Positions 35,701-41,793 of a stretch of DNA of 64,000 bases are shown here, one piece after another. Every line of letters begins with the position of its first letter. Position 1 is the stretch's first letter. The stretch lies in assembly GCA_028279515.1 (NCBI GenBank), contig JANQNQ010000001.1, positions 62,001-126,000 of the forward strand. Reading direction: 5' to 3'. The position numbers were made by a program, and so were the translations under genes. The notes below the pieces were generated by a model. That model was not told where the DNA came from and made no database searches. It worked only from the letters and a program-made list of their open reading frames with translations. This DNA is from Flavobacteriaceae bacterium. GTDB taxonomy: Bacteria; Bacteroidota; Bacteroidia; Flavobacteriales; Flavobacteriaceae.

Positions 35701-37115
35701 TTACCAAGGGTGAAGCCGATGTCTTGCGTAAGGCGATGGGTAAGAAGCAACGTGCCGTACTGGATAAGATGAAACCTAAGTTCATTGACCAAGCGGCGGC
35801 AAAGGGAATGGACAAGGATAAGCTAGAGAAGATCTGGAAAGACTGGGAGGCATTTGCATCATACGCCTTTAACAAATCGCACTCAACTTGTTATGCTTGG
35901 ATTGCCTATCAAACGGCCTATCTCAAGGCGCATTATCCTGCAGAATACATGGCAGCAGTACTGTCAAACAATATGAATGACATCAAGCAGGTCACTTTCT
36001 TTATGGAAGAGTGCAAGCGTATGAAATTAAATGTATTGGGGCCTGATGTCAACGAATCTTATTATAAATTCTCGGTAAATAAAGACAATGCGGTTCGCTT
36101 CGGGATGGGTGCCATCAAGGGCGTCGGACGTTCGGCGGTAGAAAGCATCGTCGACGAGAGAAAAGAAAGTGGTCATTATCGTTCGATATTTGACATGGCC
36201 AAACGGGTAGACCTAAGAGCTGCCAATAAAAAGGCCTTTGAAAACCTTGCTTTGGCGGGTGGTTTCGATTCGTTTACTGAAACCATCAGAGCTCAATATT
36301 TTCATCACGAAGGTGATGGCATCACCTTTTTAGAGAAGGCCATAAAGTATGGAGCCAAGTACCAAGAGAATGAAAATTCGGCTCAAGTAAGTCTTTTTGG
36401 AGAAGCAAGCGAAGTACAGATTCCGGAGCCTGAAATTCCGCCATGTGAGTCTTGGGGGACCATGGAAAAATTGGCACGTGAGAAAGAAGTGGTGGGAATC
36501 TACATTTCTGGTCACCCGCTCGATGATTTTAAAGCAGAGCTGAAGTATTTCTCGAATGCCAGTGTGGCGGCCTTCAACGAATTGGAAAATGTAGTGAATC
36601 GCGAACTCTCTTTTGGAGGTGTGGTATCTGATGTGCAGCACCGTGTTTCGAAGAATGGAAAGGGTTGGGCTGCTTTTACCGTGGAAGATTATACAGATTC
36701 GTTCGAGTTTAGAATGTTTGGAGAAGAGTATCTGAAGTTTCGTCATTTCTTGGTGCCCAATTCGTTTATTTATGCCAAAGCCTTTATACGTGAGGGCTGG
36801 GTAAATAGAGACACGGGAAAGAAAGGAGACCCGAGAATTCAGTTCAATCAGTTTCAGCAGTTGCAGGATGTCATGGATGCATATGCTAAAAAGTTGACCA
36901 TACAGTTGAATATTGACGAGCTCAAAGAAGAAAAGATCAATAGTCTGAAAGAGTTGCTTACCATGCATAAAGGGGATCACGTCCTTAATTTCGTGATCTA
37001 TGAAATGCAGGAAGAACTGAAGTTACACATGCCTAGTAGAAAGCAAAAGGTGAACATTAGTCAAGAACTACTTTACGAACTGGATCAGGAAGACGTTTAT
37101 TATAAAGTGAATTAA
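32730..37115 (+). CDS. dnaE: DNA polymerase III alpha subunit with fused 3'-5' exonuclease
   Basis: The 1461-residue protein is about 300 residues longer than a standard DnaE. The extra N-terminus (1-260) is a DnaQ-like proofreading domain: FDTETTGLPK (acidic pair), VGQNVGFDVN and HNATADVEAT. A PHP domain follows (FVHLHNHSQFSVLQ, near 263). The polymerase core has VGPGRGSAAGS and PDIDIDFDDEGR with catalytic acids, then helix-hairpin-helix (MGAIKGVG) and OB-fold parts (LSFGGVVSDVQ). It is the replicative polymerase; the fusion means proofreading is in cis. The start ATG follows an unremarkable leader. Confidence 0.93.
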   Translation: MYLIFDTETTGLPKRWDAPISDTDNWPRCIQIAWQLHDELGNCIDHQDYLVKPDGFNIPYDAEKIHGISTELAAHDGISLDEVLEKFNEALGQAKFVVGQNVGFDVNIMGAEFYRQGVENNLQELPVLDTCTETTAELCRIPGGRGGKFKLPTLTELHEYLFDQAFAEAHNATADVEATTRCFLELIRKEVFTKEELDVTPDYFDRYKEANPETVQLIGLKHINLKKASAKIREQLQKQQQTESVSQEEIDQNIADLKAVDFVHLHNHSQFSVLQSTSSIGDLVSAATSAKMPAVALTDHANMMGAFHFVQAVGNHNKAAKAKNEEAVANGEEPTEVILKPIVGCEFFVCENHTDKTRKDNGYQIVMLAKNKRGYHNLAKMSSIAYVDGFYYVPRIDKEVIKKYKDDIIVLTGNLYGEVPSKVLNIGEAQAEEALLWWKEEFGDDLYMELMRHGQEDENRVNEVLVQFAKKHDVKLVASNNTYYVSQEDANAHDILLCVKDGEKQATPIGRGRGYRYGLPNQEYYFKSSEEMKELFKDLPEAIVNISEVVEKIIPFELARDVLLPKFDIPEQFQSPEDELDGGKRGENKYLRHITYEGAKKRYGEITEEIDERLDFELKVIENTGYPGYFLIVEDFIREARNMNVSVGPGRGSAAGSAVAYCLGITNLDPIKYDLLFERFLNPDRVSMPDIDIDFDDEGRGRVMDYVIDKYGANQVAQIITYGTMAAKSSIRDTARVLDLPLGDADRIAKLIPNMKLGKLFKLDDKGLKEKLRSEEIEKVNELKNLAEGEDLEAQTINKARVLEGSVRNTGIHACGVIITPDDITNFVPVATAKDSDLYVTQFDNSVVESAGLLKMDFLGLKTLTLIKDTVKIVKAKHGVELDPENFPLDDEETYALFQRGETVGIFQYESPGMQKHMKSLKPTTFADLIAMNALYRPGPMEYIPSFIRRKHGEEAIEYDLPEMEEYLEETYGITVYQEQVMLLSQKLADFTKGEADVLRKAMGKKQRAVLDKMKPKFIDQAAAKGMDKDKLEKIWKDWEAFASYAFNKSHSTCYAWIAYQTAYLKAHYPAEYMAAVLSNNMNDIKQVTFFMEECKRMKLNVLGPDVNESYYKFSVNKDNAVRFGMGAIKGVGRSAVESIVDERKESGHYRSIFDMAKRVDLRAANKKAFENLALAGGFDSFTETIRAQYFHHEGDGITFLEKAIKYGAKYQENENSAQVSLFGEASEVQIPEPEIPPCESWGTMEKLAREKEVVGIYISGHPLDDFKAELKYFSNASVAAFNELENVVNRELSFGGVVSDVQHRVSKNGKGWAAFTVEDYTDSFEFRMFGEEYLKFRHFLVPNSFIYAKAFIREGWVNRDTGKKGDPRIQFNQFQQLQDVMDAYAKKLTIQLNIDELKEEKINSLKELLTMHKGDHVLNFVIYEMQEELKLHMPSRKQKVNISQELLYELDQEDVYYKVN

Positions 37116-37157
37116 CCCTGATGGTTAAAATGTTGCACTAAGGATAGCAGCGACATC

Positions 37158-37230
37158 CCCTATAGTGAGCTTGCTCTACTATAGGGATACAGCGAATAGC
37201 CTGACCCTACGAAGCTTTGGCGTAGTAGGG
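37158..37230. repeat. Pair of hairpin elements (REP-like) between dnaE and trxA
   Basis: Hairpin 1 spans 37158-37186 (CCCTATAGT...ACTATAGGG with an inner GAGC/GCTC) and hairpin 2 spans 37205-37230 (CCCTACG/CGTAGTAGGG with a TA bulge). They share CCCTA/TAGGG ends but differ inside, as in paired REP-type elements. No ORF lies here. They could also be the dnaE terminator region, but no T-run follows. Confidence 0.55.
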
Positions 37231-37318
37231 AAGTGCCAAAAAGGCATACATCGGTAGCGACAATATGTGCATAAGCAATCCTTATAATGCGTTTGTAAGG
37301 TTTGGCAAAATATTTGAC

Positions 37319-37326
37319 TACATTTG
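37319..37326 (+). promoter_or_regulatory. -7 box TACATTTG of trxA
   Basis: TACATTTG fits TAnnTTTG and lies 37 bases before the trxA ATG. A TTTG at 37292 sits 23 bases upstream, slightly far for a -33 element. Confidence 0.55.
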
Positions 37327-37362
37327 TGAAACTGATTTTAAGAATAATTAATACAAAATAAG

Positions 37363-37680
37363 ATGGCTTTAGAAATTACAGATGCTACCTTCGAAGAGGT
37401 AGTTTTGAAAAGCGAAAAACCAGTAATGGTAGACTTTTGGGCAGCTTGGTGCGGTCCTTGTCGTATGGTGGGTCCGATCATCGATCAAGTAAGTGACGAA
37501 TACGATGGTAAGGCAGTGGTTGGAAAAGTAGATGTAGATGCCAACCAAGAGTTTGCAGCAAAGTACGGGGTTAGAAACATCCCTACAGTGCTTGTTTTTA
37601 AAGGAGGCGAAGTTGTTGGAAGACAAGTAGGTGTTGCTCCTAAAAACGTGTACACTGAAGCCTTAGATTCACTGATCTAA
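37363..37680 (+). CDS. trxA: Thioredoxin
   Basis: The 105-residue protein is a standard-length thioredoxin with the active site WCGPC (C30 and C33) in VMVDFWAAWCGPCRMVGPI. The later FAAKYGVRNIPTVLVFKGGE carries the cis-proline motif IPT. There is no signal peptide, so it is the cytoplasmic disulfide reductase. It has its own -7 box and terminator. Confidence 0.95.
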   Translation: MALEITDATFEEVVLKSEKPVMVDFWAAWCGPCRMVGPIIDQVSDEYDGKAVVGKVDVDANQEFAAKYGVRNIPTVLVFKGGEVVGRQVGVAPKNVYTEALDSLI

Positions 37681-37703
37681 GAAAAGAAACATAATAAAAT
37701 GAT

Positions 37704-37734
37704 AAAGGTTTGGCTGTTGGTCAAACCTTTTTTA
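37704..37734 (+). terminator. Terminator after trxA
   Basis: The stem AAAGGTTTG/CAAACCTTT with a 9-base loop is followed by a T-rich run, 23 bases past the stop. Confidence 0.8.
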
Positions 37735-37782
37735 TTTTTAGTGTTGAAGCTTTAAAGCAGCCACAATTTCTAATTTAACACC

Positions 37783-38328
37783 ATGGAAAAACCACGTAAA
37801 GTACAGGACCTTATAGATAATAAGATATTGAGCGAACGCAAAGTGTTCTTATGGGGGCAGGTCGATGACCGTTCTGCGAAACATGTTGTGGATCGTTTGA
37901 TGTACCTTGACATGCTCGATAATACAGAAATACAGTTGTATGTCAACAGTCCGGGAGGCTATGTGACCAGCGGATTTGCCATCTATGATTGCATTCGTTC
38001 TATCAAAAGCCCAGTGTCTACTATTTGCACAGGATTGGCGGCCTCAATGGGGTCCATCATCCTATCTGCTGGTGAAAAAGGCCGGCGCTTTATTCAGCCA
38101 CACGCTCGTGTAATGATTCATCAACCGAGTGGCGGTGCACGCGGACAAGCGTCTGACATTGAGATCACAGCTAAAGAGATCATCAAAACCAAAGAATTGA
38201 GCGCCAAAATATTGGCAGACAATTGCGGACAAGATTTTGACCGTGTCATGAAAGATTTTAATCGCGATCATTGGATGGGTGCCGAAGAATCTGTTGAGTA
38301 CGGAATCGTAGACGGTGTCATCAAGTAA
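37783..38328 (+). CDS. ClpP-like protease subunit, divergent short form
   Basis: The 181-residue protein belongs to the ClpP family with all catalytic residues present: S88 in GLAASMGS, H113 in VMIHQPSGG and D162 in NRDHWM. It is shorter than the usual bacteroidotal ClpP (about 220 residues) because the N-terminal propeptide-like segment is missing. The core otherwise keeps the fold (LYVNSPGGYVTSGFAIYD). No clpX or tig is adjacent; instead it sits 3 bases before a DUF58 gene. It is probably a second ClpP paralogue with its own partner or role. The partner ATPase cannot be read from here. Confidence 0.88.
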   Translation: MEKPRKVQDLIDNKILSERKVFLWGQVDDRSAKHVVDRLMYLDMLDNTEIQLYVNSPGGYVTSGFAIYDCIRSIKSPVSTICTGLAASMGSIILSAGEKGRRFIQPHARVMIHQPSGGARGQASDIEITAKEIIKTKELSAKILADNCGQDFDRVMKDFNRDHWMGAEESVEYGIVDGVIK

Positions 38329-38331
38329 CGT

Positions 38332-39261
38332 ATGAATCTCAAAGCAGAACTCAATAAAGCCGAAGCATTTAAGAATCTTGAGCTACTTGCAAACCAAGTA
38401 GTGGAGGGTTTTATCTCTGGAATGCACAAGAGTCCGTTTCATGGGTTTTCTTCTGAATTTGCCGAGCATAAGATCTACAATCAGGGCGAAAGTACTCGTC
38501 ATATAGACTGGAAGCTCTACGCGAAGACCGACAAACTGTATACAAAGCGCTATGAAGAAGAAACGAACCTGCGATGTCATATCATTGTAGACAACTCTTC
38601 TTCGATGCATTATCCGCAGGTAAAGGAAATCAATTTAGACAACCTCAATAAAATCGGATTCTCTGTATTGGCGGCGGCTTCAATGATGAATATTTTAAAG
38701 CGTCAGCGCGATGCGGTAGGGTTGAGTATCTATTCGGACAATTATGACTACTACGCCCCAGAAAAGGGCAGTGAGCGGCATCATCAGATGTTGCTGAATG
38801 TTTTGGGTGAAACGGTAGAAGATCGCCCCGAACAAAAAAGCACGAATACATATACCTATTTGCATCAAATAGCCGAAAAGATCCATCGACGCAGCATGAT
38901 CTTTTTGTTTACCGATATGTTTCAGACAGAGACTGAAGACGAAAAACTATTTGAAGCCCTTCGGCATTTAAAATACAACAAGCACGAAGTGATCGTCTTT
39001 CATGTATTTGATAAGAAGAAGGAACTCTCTTTCGATTTCGACAACAAGCCCAAGCGCTTTATCGATGTCGAAACCGGGGAGTACATCAATCTATATGCAG
39101 AAAATATAAAAGAGAATTATGAAAAGGCGGTGGCCGACTACTTTCATAATCTAAAATTAAAATGCGGTCAGTATCGAATTAAATATGTTGAAGCCGATAT
39201 CAACGAAAATTTTAATAAGATCTTGATGACCTATTTAGTTGAGCGACAAAAATTTGCATAA
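38332..39261 (+). CDS. DUF58 domain (vWA-like) protein
   Basis: The 309-residue protein opens with SGMHKSPFHGFSSEFAEHKIYNQGESTRHIDWKLYAKT in spirit and order, the DUF58 hallmark (F.EH..Y..GD..R.IDW...A). A MIDAS-like strand IIVDNSSSM (DxSxS) in a vWA-like domain follows. DUF58 proteins commonly accompany MoxR ATPases and membrane vWA proteins in chaperone-like systems, but no MoxR gene is present here. It starts 3 bases after the ClpP-like gene, so the two are probably co-translated. Cytoplasmic. Confidence 0.88.
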   Translation: MNLKAELNKAEAFKNLELLANQVVEGFISGMHKSPFHGFSSEFAEHKIYNQGESTRHIDWKLYAKTDKLYTKRYEEETNLRCHIIVDNSSSMHYPQVKEINLDNLNKIGFSVLAAASMMNILKRQRDAVGLSIYSDNYDYYAPEKGSERHHQMLLNVLGETVEDRPEQKSTNTYTYLHQIAEKIHRRSMIFLFTDMFQTETEDEKLFEALRHLKYNKHEVIVFHVFDKKKELSFDFDNKPKRFIDVETGEYINLYAENIKENYEKAVADYFHNLKLKCGQYRIKYVEADINENFNKILMTYLVERQKFA

Positions 39262-39299
39262 TACTGTGATTTTTTGTGCGATTTTTTTTGAATAAAATG

Positions 39300-39330
39300 T
39301 TTGCGGAATTAAAAATGGAATGTATATTTG
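39300..39330 (+). promoter_or_regulatory. Canonical Bacteroidota promoter of tRNA-Asp
   Basis: TTTG at 39300-39303, a 19-base spacer, then TATATTTG at 39323-39330 match the -33/-7 consensus exactly. The tRNA starts 18 bases after the -7 box. Confidence 0.85.
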
Positions 39331-39348
39331 CATCCGCAATAAGGCAGA

Positions 39349-39422
39349 GGTCTGGTAGTTCAGTTGGTTAGAATACATGCCTGTCACGCATGGGGTCGCG
39401 GGTTCGAGTCCCGTCCAGACCG
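39349..39422 (+). tRNA. tRNA-Asp (anticodon GTC)
   Basis: The 74-base sequence folds into a full cloverleaf. The acceptor is GGTCTGG/CCAGACC with discriminator G. The anticodon arm is CATGC-CTGTCAC-GCATG with anticodon GTC. The T arm is GCGGG-TTCGAGT-CCCGT. CCA is not encoded. A consensus promoter lies upstream and a terminator 17 bases downstream, so it is a single transcription unit. Confidence 0.97.
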
Positions 39423-39438
39423 CTAAATTGTTCAAGAG

Positions 39439-39465
39439 AGCTTCTCGAAGAGAGAAGCTTTTTTT
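39439..39465 (+). terminator. Terminator of tRNA-Asp
   Basis: The stem AGCTTCTC/GAGAAGCT with loop GAAGA is followed by a run of T. Confidence 0.88.
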
Positions 39466-39610
39466 GGCAACAAAGATTAGTTGTGTTGTTTATGGTAAAT
39501 CATTGATTTACCTAGGTTTAGTAGTTAAACCAATGAAAAGCTTTCCTTTTTTCACTATGTGGAAATTGGGATGCTTTTTTGTTTTAGGGAAGATTTGTTT
39601 TGAAATACAA

Positions 39611-39632
39611 AAGCTCGGCACCTGCCGAGCTT
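39611..39632 (-). terminator. Terminator of the sulfatase gene
   Basis: The perfect stem AAGCTCGGC/GCCGAGCTT with a 4-base loop lies 27 bases past the stop of the leftward sulfatase gene. On the minus strand a TTTTG run follows. Confidence 0.75.
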
Positions 39633-39658
39633 CTTTGTTTACGATATATAGAGTAGAG

Positions 39659-40990
39659 CTATTCGTCTCTAAGTGTAGTCAACTCTTGAGAGAGTACATT
39701 CAGTGCTGCAGCGTTTGCCTCACTCAGAGGAAGTTGATTTTGATTCAATAGGTTTGGACCTTCTAGCGGGTTTTGTACCAAGTTAAACAGGGCTTCTGAC
39801 CCATCGTGAAATGCGATGTACTTATGTGTGGCATTTCGGATGGTATAATGTATTTCACCATCTTCATCTTGTACTTCTGCATAGGCATATTCACGCTCGT
39901 TGGTAGATGTGCCGGATAACAATTCCTTGAAACTTTGACTATCGTGGATAGACGTGGTTCCGGTGCCTGCAATATCGGCAATGGTCGCAAAAAGGTCTGT
40001 AGTATTCAGTAAGGCATCTTCTGTCGCACCAAAGCGTGTAACATCTTTTCCGGAAATGATCATCGGAACATTAATACCTCCTTGATATACTGATCCTTTT
40101 GCCCTAAAGGTGTTGTATTCTTGTACTACTTGATTAGGAGTGCCATTATCTCCTATAAAAATGATTGTTGTATTGGCGCGTTCTTCTTCGCTCATAGTAT
40201 CTAAGAGTCTGCCAATTTCGGTGTCCATGGCTTCTAACATAGCCATATAATAGGGTAACGGATTGGCATCGATACTTGCCTGGTCATTAGGTAATGTCCC
40301 TTGGTAATGAAGCTCGTCAGGAGGCAAGTGAAAAGGGGTGTGGGGTGCATTGTAGGCCAACCATAAAAACCAGGGTTGATCCTGTGCAGCGATCCAATCG
40401 ATAGCGAGGTCGGTGAACTTCGAAGTGGTATATTCGGTTGATGGCGTGAGTGAACCATTCTCGGTAAGGTTCCAGTTCCAGTACGATTGTACGCCGCCAC
40501 TAAGTAGCCCCGCATAATAATTGACACCCATAGCGTTTGGGTGCGAAGGTGTTGTAGACAAATGCCACTTTCCGATCACAGCATGGTTATAAGATGTACC
40601 AGTATTTGTGTCTATGTAGCTTTGTAAAGAGGTCTCACTCGTAGACAATTCGTCACCAACCTGTAGAACATCGGTTCGAAAACCGTATTTCCCTGTAAGA
40701 ATAGTCGATCGTGTTGGGGTACAAGTAGGGTTAGACCAAAGATTTTGAAAACGTACACCAGTATTGATGAGACTTTGCAATATAGGCATGTTGGGCTTGA
40801 TGCTGCCCAAATCGTATCCCGGACTTGCATCCAGACCAAAATCGTCGGCTATGATCAAAAGAATATTTGGTTTGCTCTGAGCAGATTCTTCCGGAGTTTC
40901 AATTTCACTAGTTGTTTCAGTGTCTGTACTGCATGAAAGTAGGACCAAAGCCCATAATAGGCAAAGTAGGCGTTTTTGCATGGTGCGCAT
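39659..40990 (-). CDS. Sulfatase lipoprotein (formylglycine-dependent type I)
   Basis: The 443-residue protein has a lipoprotein signal ending LVLLSC at Cys20. The sulfatase N-terminal domain has PNILLIIADD (metal-binding D49-D50) and the signature C90-TPTR-STILTGKYG, in which Cys90 is converted to formylglycine. The later GKWHLS and GDNGTPN carry metal or substrate residues. It probably cleaves sulfate esters from glycans or small molecules at the outer membrane or in the periplasm. No SusC/SusD pair or glycoside hydrolase lies nearby, so the substrate is unclear. An internal ATG at 40981 is an alternative start. Confidence 0.9.
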   Translation of the reverse strand: MRTMQKRLLCLLWALVLLSCSTDTETTSEIETPEESAQSKPNILLIIADDFGLDASPGYDLGSIKPNMPILQSLINTGVRFQNLWSNPTCTPTRSTILTGKYGFRTDVLQVGDELSTSETSLQSYIDTNTGTSYNHAVIGKWHLSTTPSHPNAMGVNYYAGLLSGGVQSYWNWNLTENGSLTPSTEYTTSKFTDLAIDWIAAQDQPWFLWLAYNAPHTPFHLPPDELHYQGTLPNDQASIDANPLPYYMAMLEAMDTEIGRLLDTMSEEERANTTIIFIGDNGTPNQVVQEYNTFRAKGSVYQGGINVPMIISGKDVTRFGATEDALLNTTDLFATIADIAGTGTTSIHDSQSFKELLSGTSTNEREYAYAEVQDEDGEIHYTIRNATHKYIAFHDGSEALFNLVQNPLEGPNLLNQNQLPLSEANAAALNVLSQELTTLRDE

Positions 40991-41093
40991 TTGTTTAATT
41001 GTTAGGTTTGTTTTGTCTGTTGATAAGACCTTTTAGCGCACCAAAGGTTTAAACTTATACCAGAAAAAGTGAAGCCGTCAAAGAAATGGGGGA

Positions 41094-41600
41094 TTAGAAT
41101 GTAAAAAGTGGGCCTCTATACTCCCAAACCTTTCCTATGAATAGTCCGAAGAAAATGATGGATACAATGAACTTCATAAAAGTGCCCGTCAAAAATCCGA
41201 GAAAAGAACCAAAGGCCGCTTTTAATGCCTTGCTCGAATCACTCTGATGCAACATCTCACCGATGAACGCGCCCACGAAAGGTCCGATGATGATACCGCC
41301 AGGAATGGGGGCTATCAAACCGACAATGAGTCCGATACTGGTACCTATCATTCCCGCTTTGCTGCCTCCAAACTTCTTGGTGCCTACGATCGGAATGATA
41401 TAATCCAATAAAAATACGATCAGTGCAATCCCTAGGGTAATGCCCAAAAAGGTCCAATCTTTCGGAATTGCCTCCGTGAATGATATAGTAAGCAGCCCAA
41501 ACCAACTGGTTAGCGGGCCAGGTAAAATCGGTAAAAAGCTTCCGACGATGCCTAAGCACACCAGCAGAAAGCCAACAAGTAATAGGATGATGTCCATCAA
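41094..41600 (-). CDS. DUF456 family membrane protein
   Basis: The 168-residue hydrophobic protein opens with LLLVGFLLVCLGIVGSFLPILPGP, diagnostic of DUF456. It has glycine-rich helices (GIIIGPFVGAFIGEM) that follow the family's repeated pattern. Several membrane segments are visible. Function is unknown. It is divergent from the BlaI/M56 cluster. Confidence 0.88.
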   Translation of the reverse strand: MMDIILLLVGFLLVCLGIVGSFLPILPGPLTSWFGLLTISFTEAIPKDWTFLGITLGIALIVFLLDYIIPIVGTKKFGGSKAGMIGTSIGLIVGLIAPIPGGIIIGPFVGAFIGEMLHQSDSSKALKAAFGSFLGFLTGTFMKFIVSIIFFGLFIGKVWEYRGPLFTF

Positions 41601-41649
41601 TTTTTTTGTTTATAAGACGAAGCTACGAAAACATTGTTACAAATTTTTT

Positions 41650-41665
41650 AACTAAAACATTAGTT
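41650..41665. promoter_or_regulatory. Operator palindrome 1, AACTAA-AACA-TTAGTT
   Basis: This is a perfect 6-bp inverted repeat with a 4-base spacer, the first of three such sites upstream of the M56/BlaI cluster. It covers the expected -33 region of the TATATTTG promoter and is a likely binding site for the cluster's BlaI-type repressor. Confidence 0.75.
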
Positions 41666-41667
41666 CA

Positions 41668-41683
41668 AACTAAATATTTAGTT
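41668..41683. promoter_or_regulatory. Operator palindrome 2, AACTAA-ATAT-TTAGTT
   Basis: This is a second perfect copy, 18 bases from the first (start to start), ending on the first base of the -7 box. Confidence 0.75.
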
Positions 41684-41690
41684 ATATTTG
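41683..41690 (+). promoter_or_regulatory. -7 box TATATTTG of the M56/BlaI cluster
   Basis: TATATTTG fits TAnnTTTG. It is wedged between operator palindromes 2 and 3, so a bound repressor would occlude RNA polymerase. Confidence 0.7.
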
Positions 41691-41698
41691 TCTTGTTG

Positions 41699-41714
41699 AA
41701 CTAAAAAGTTAGTT
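41699..41714. promoter_or_regulatory. Operator palindrome 3, AACTAA-AAAG-TTAGTT
   Basis: This third perfect copy lies 31 bases after the second (start to start), near or just past the transcription start expected from the -7 box. Confidence 0.75.
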
Positions 41715-41720
41715 GAAAAA

Positions 41721-41789
41721 ATGAACGGGCTAGCAATAGTCGGAGAGGGGTTAGAGGAAAGGTTCAATTGGATAAATAATAAAGAATAG
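41721..41789 (+). CDS. Possible 22-residue leader peptide before the M56 gene
   Basis: An ATG 7 bases after the third operator opens a 22-codon frame (MNGLAIVGEGLEERFNWINN..) that stops 4 bases before the M56 ATG. It occupies the place where a blaI gene would normally start. It may be a coupled leader, the remnant of a lost repressor copy, or chance. Confidence 0.25.
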   Translation: MNGLAIVGEGLEERFNWINNKE

Positions 41790-41793
41790 AGTC

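Noticed and set aside
33902-36980. Several minus-strand ORFs of 60 to 216 residues within dnaE
   Set aside because: They lie fully inside a well-supported 1461-residue coding frame on the other strand and show no domain.
37158-37230. dnaE terminator reading of the twin hairpins
   Set aside because: No T-run follows either stem and the two share ends, so a repeat element was preferred, though a role in transcript ending is not excluded.
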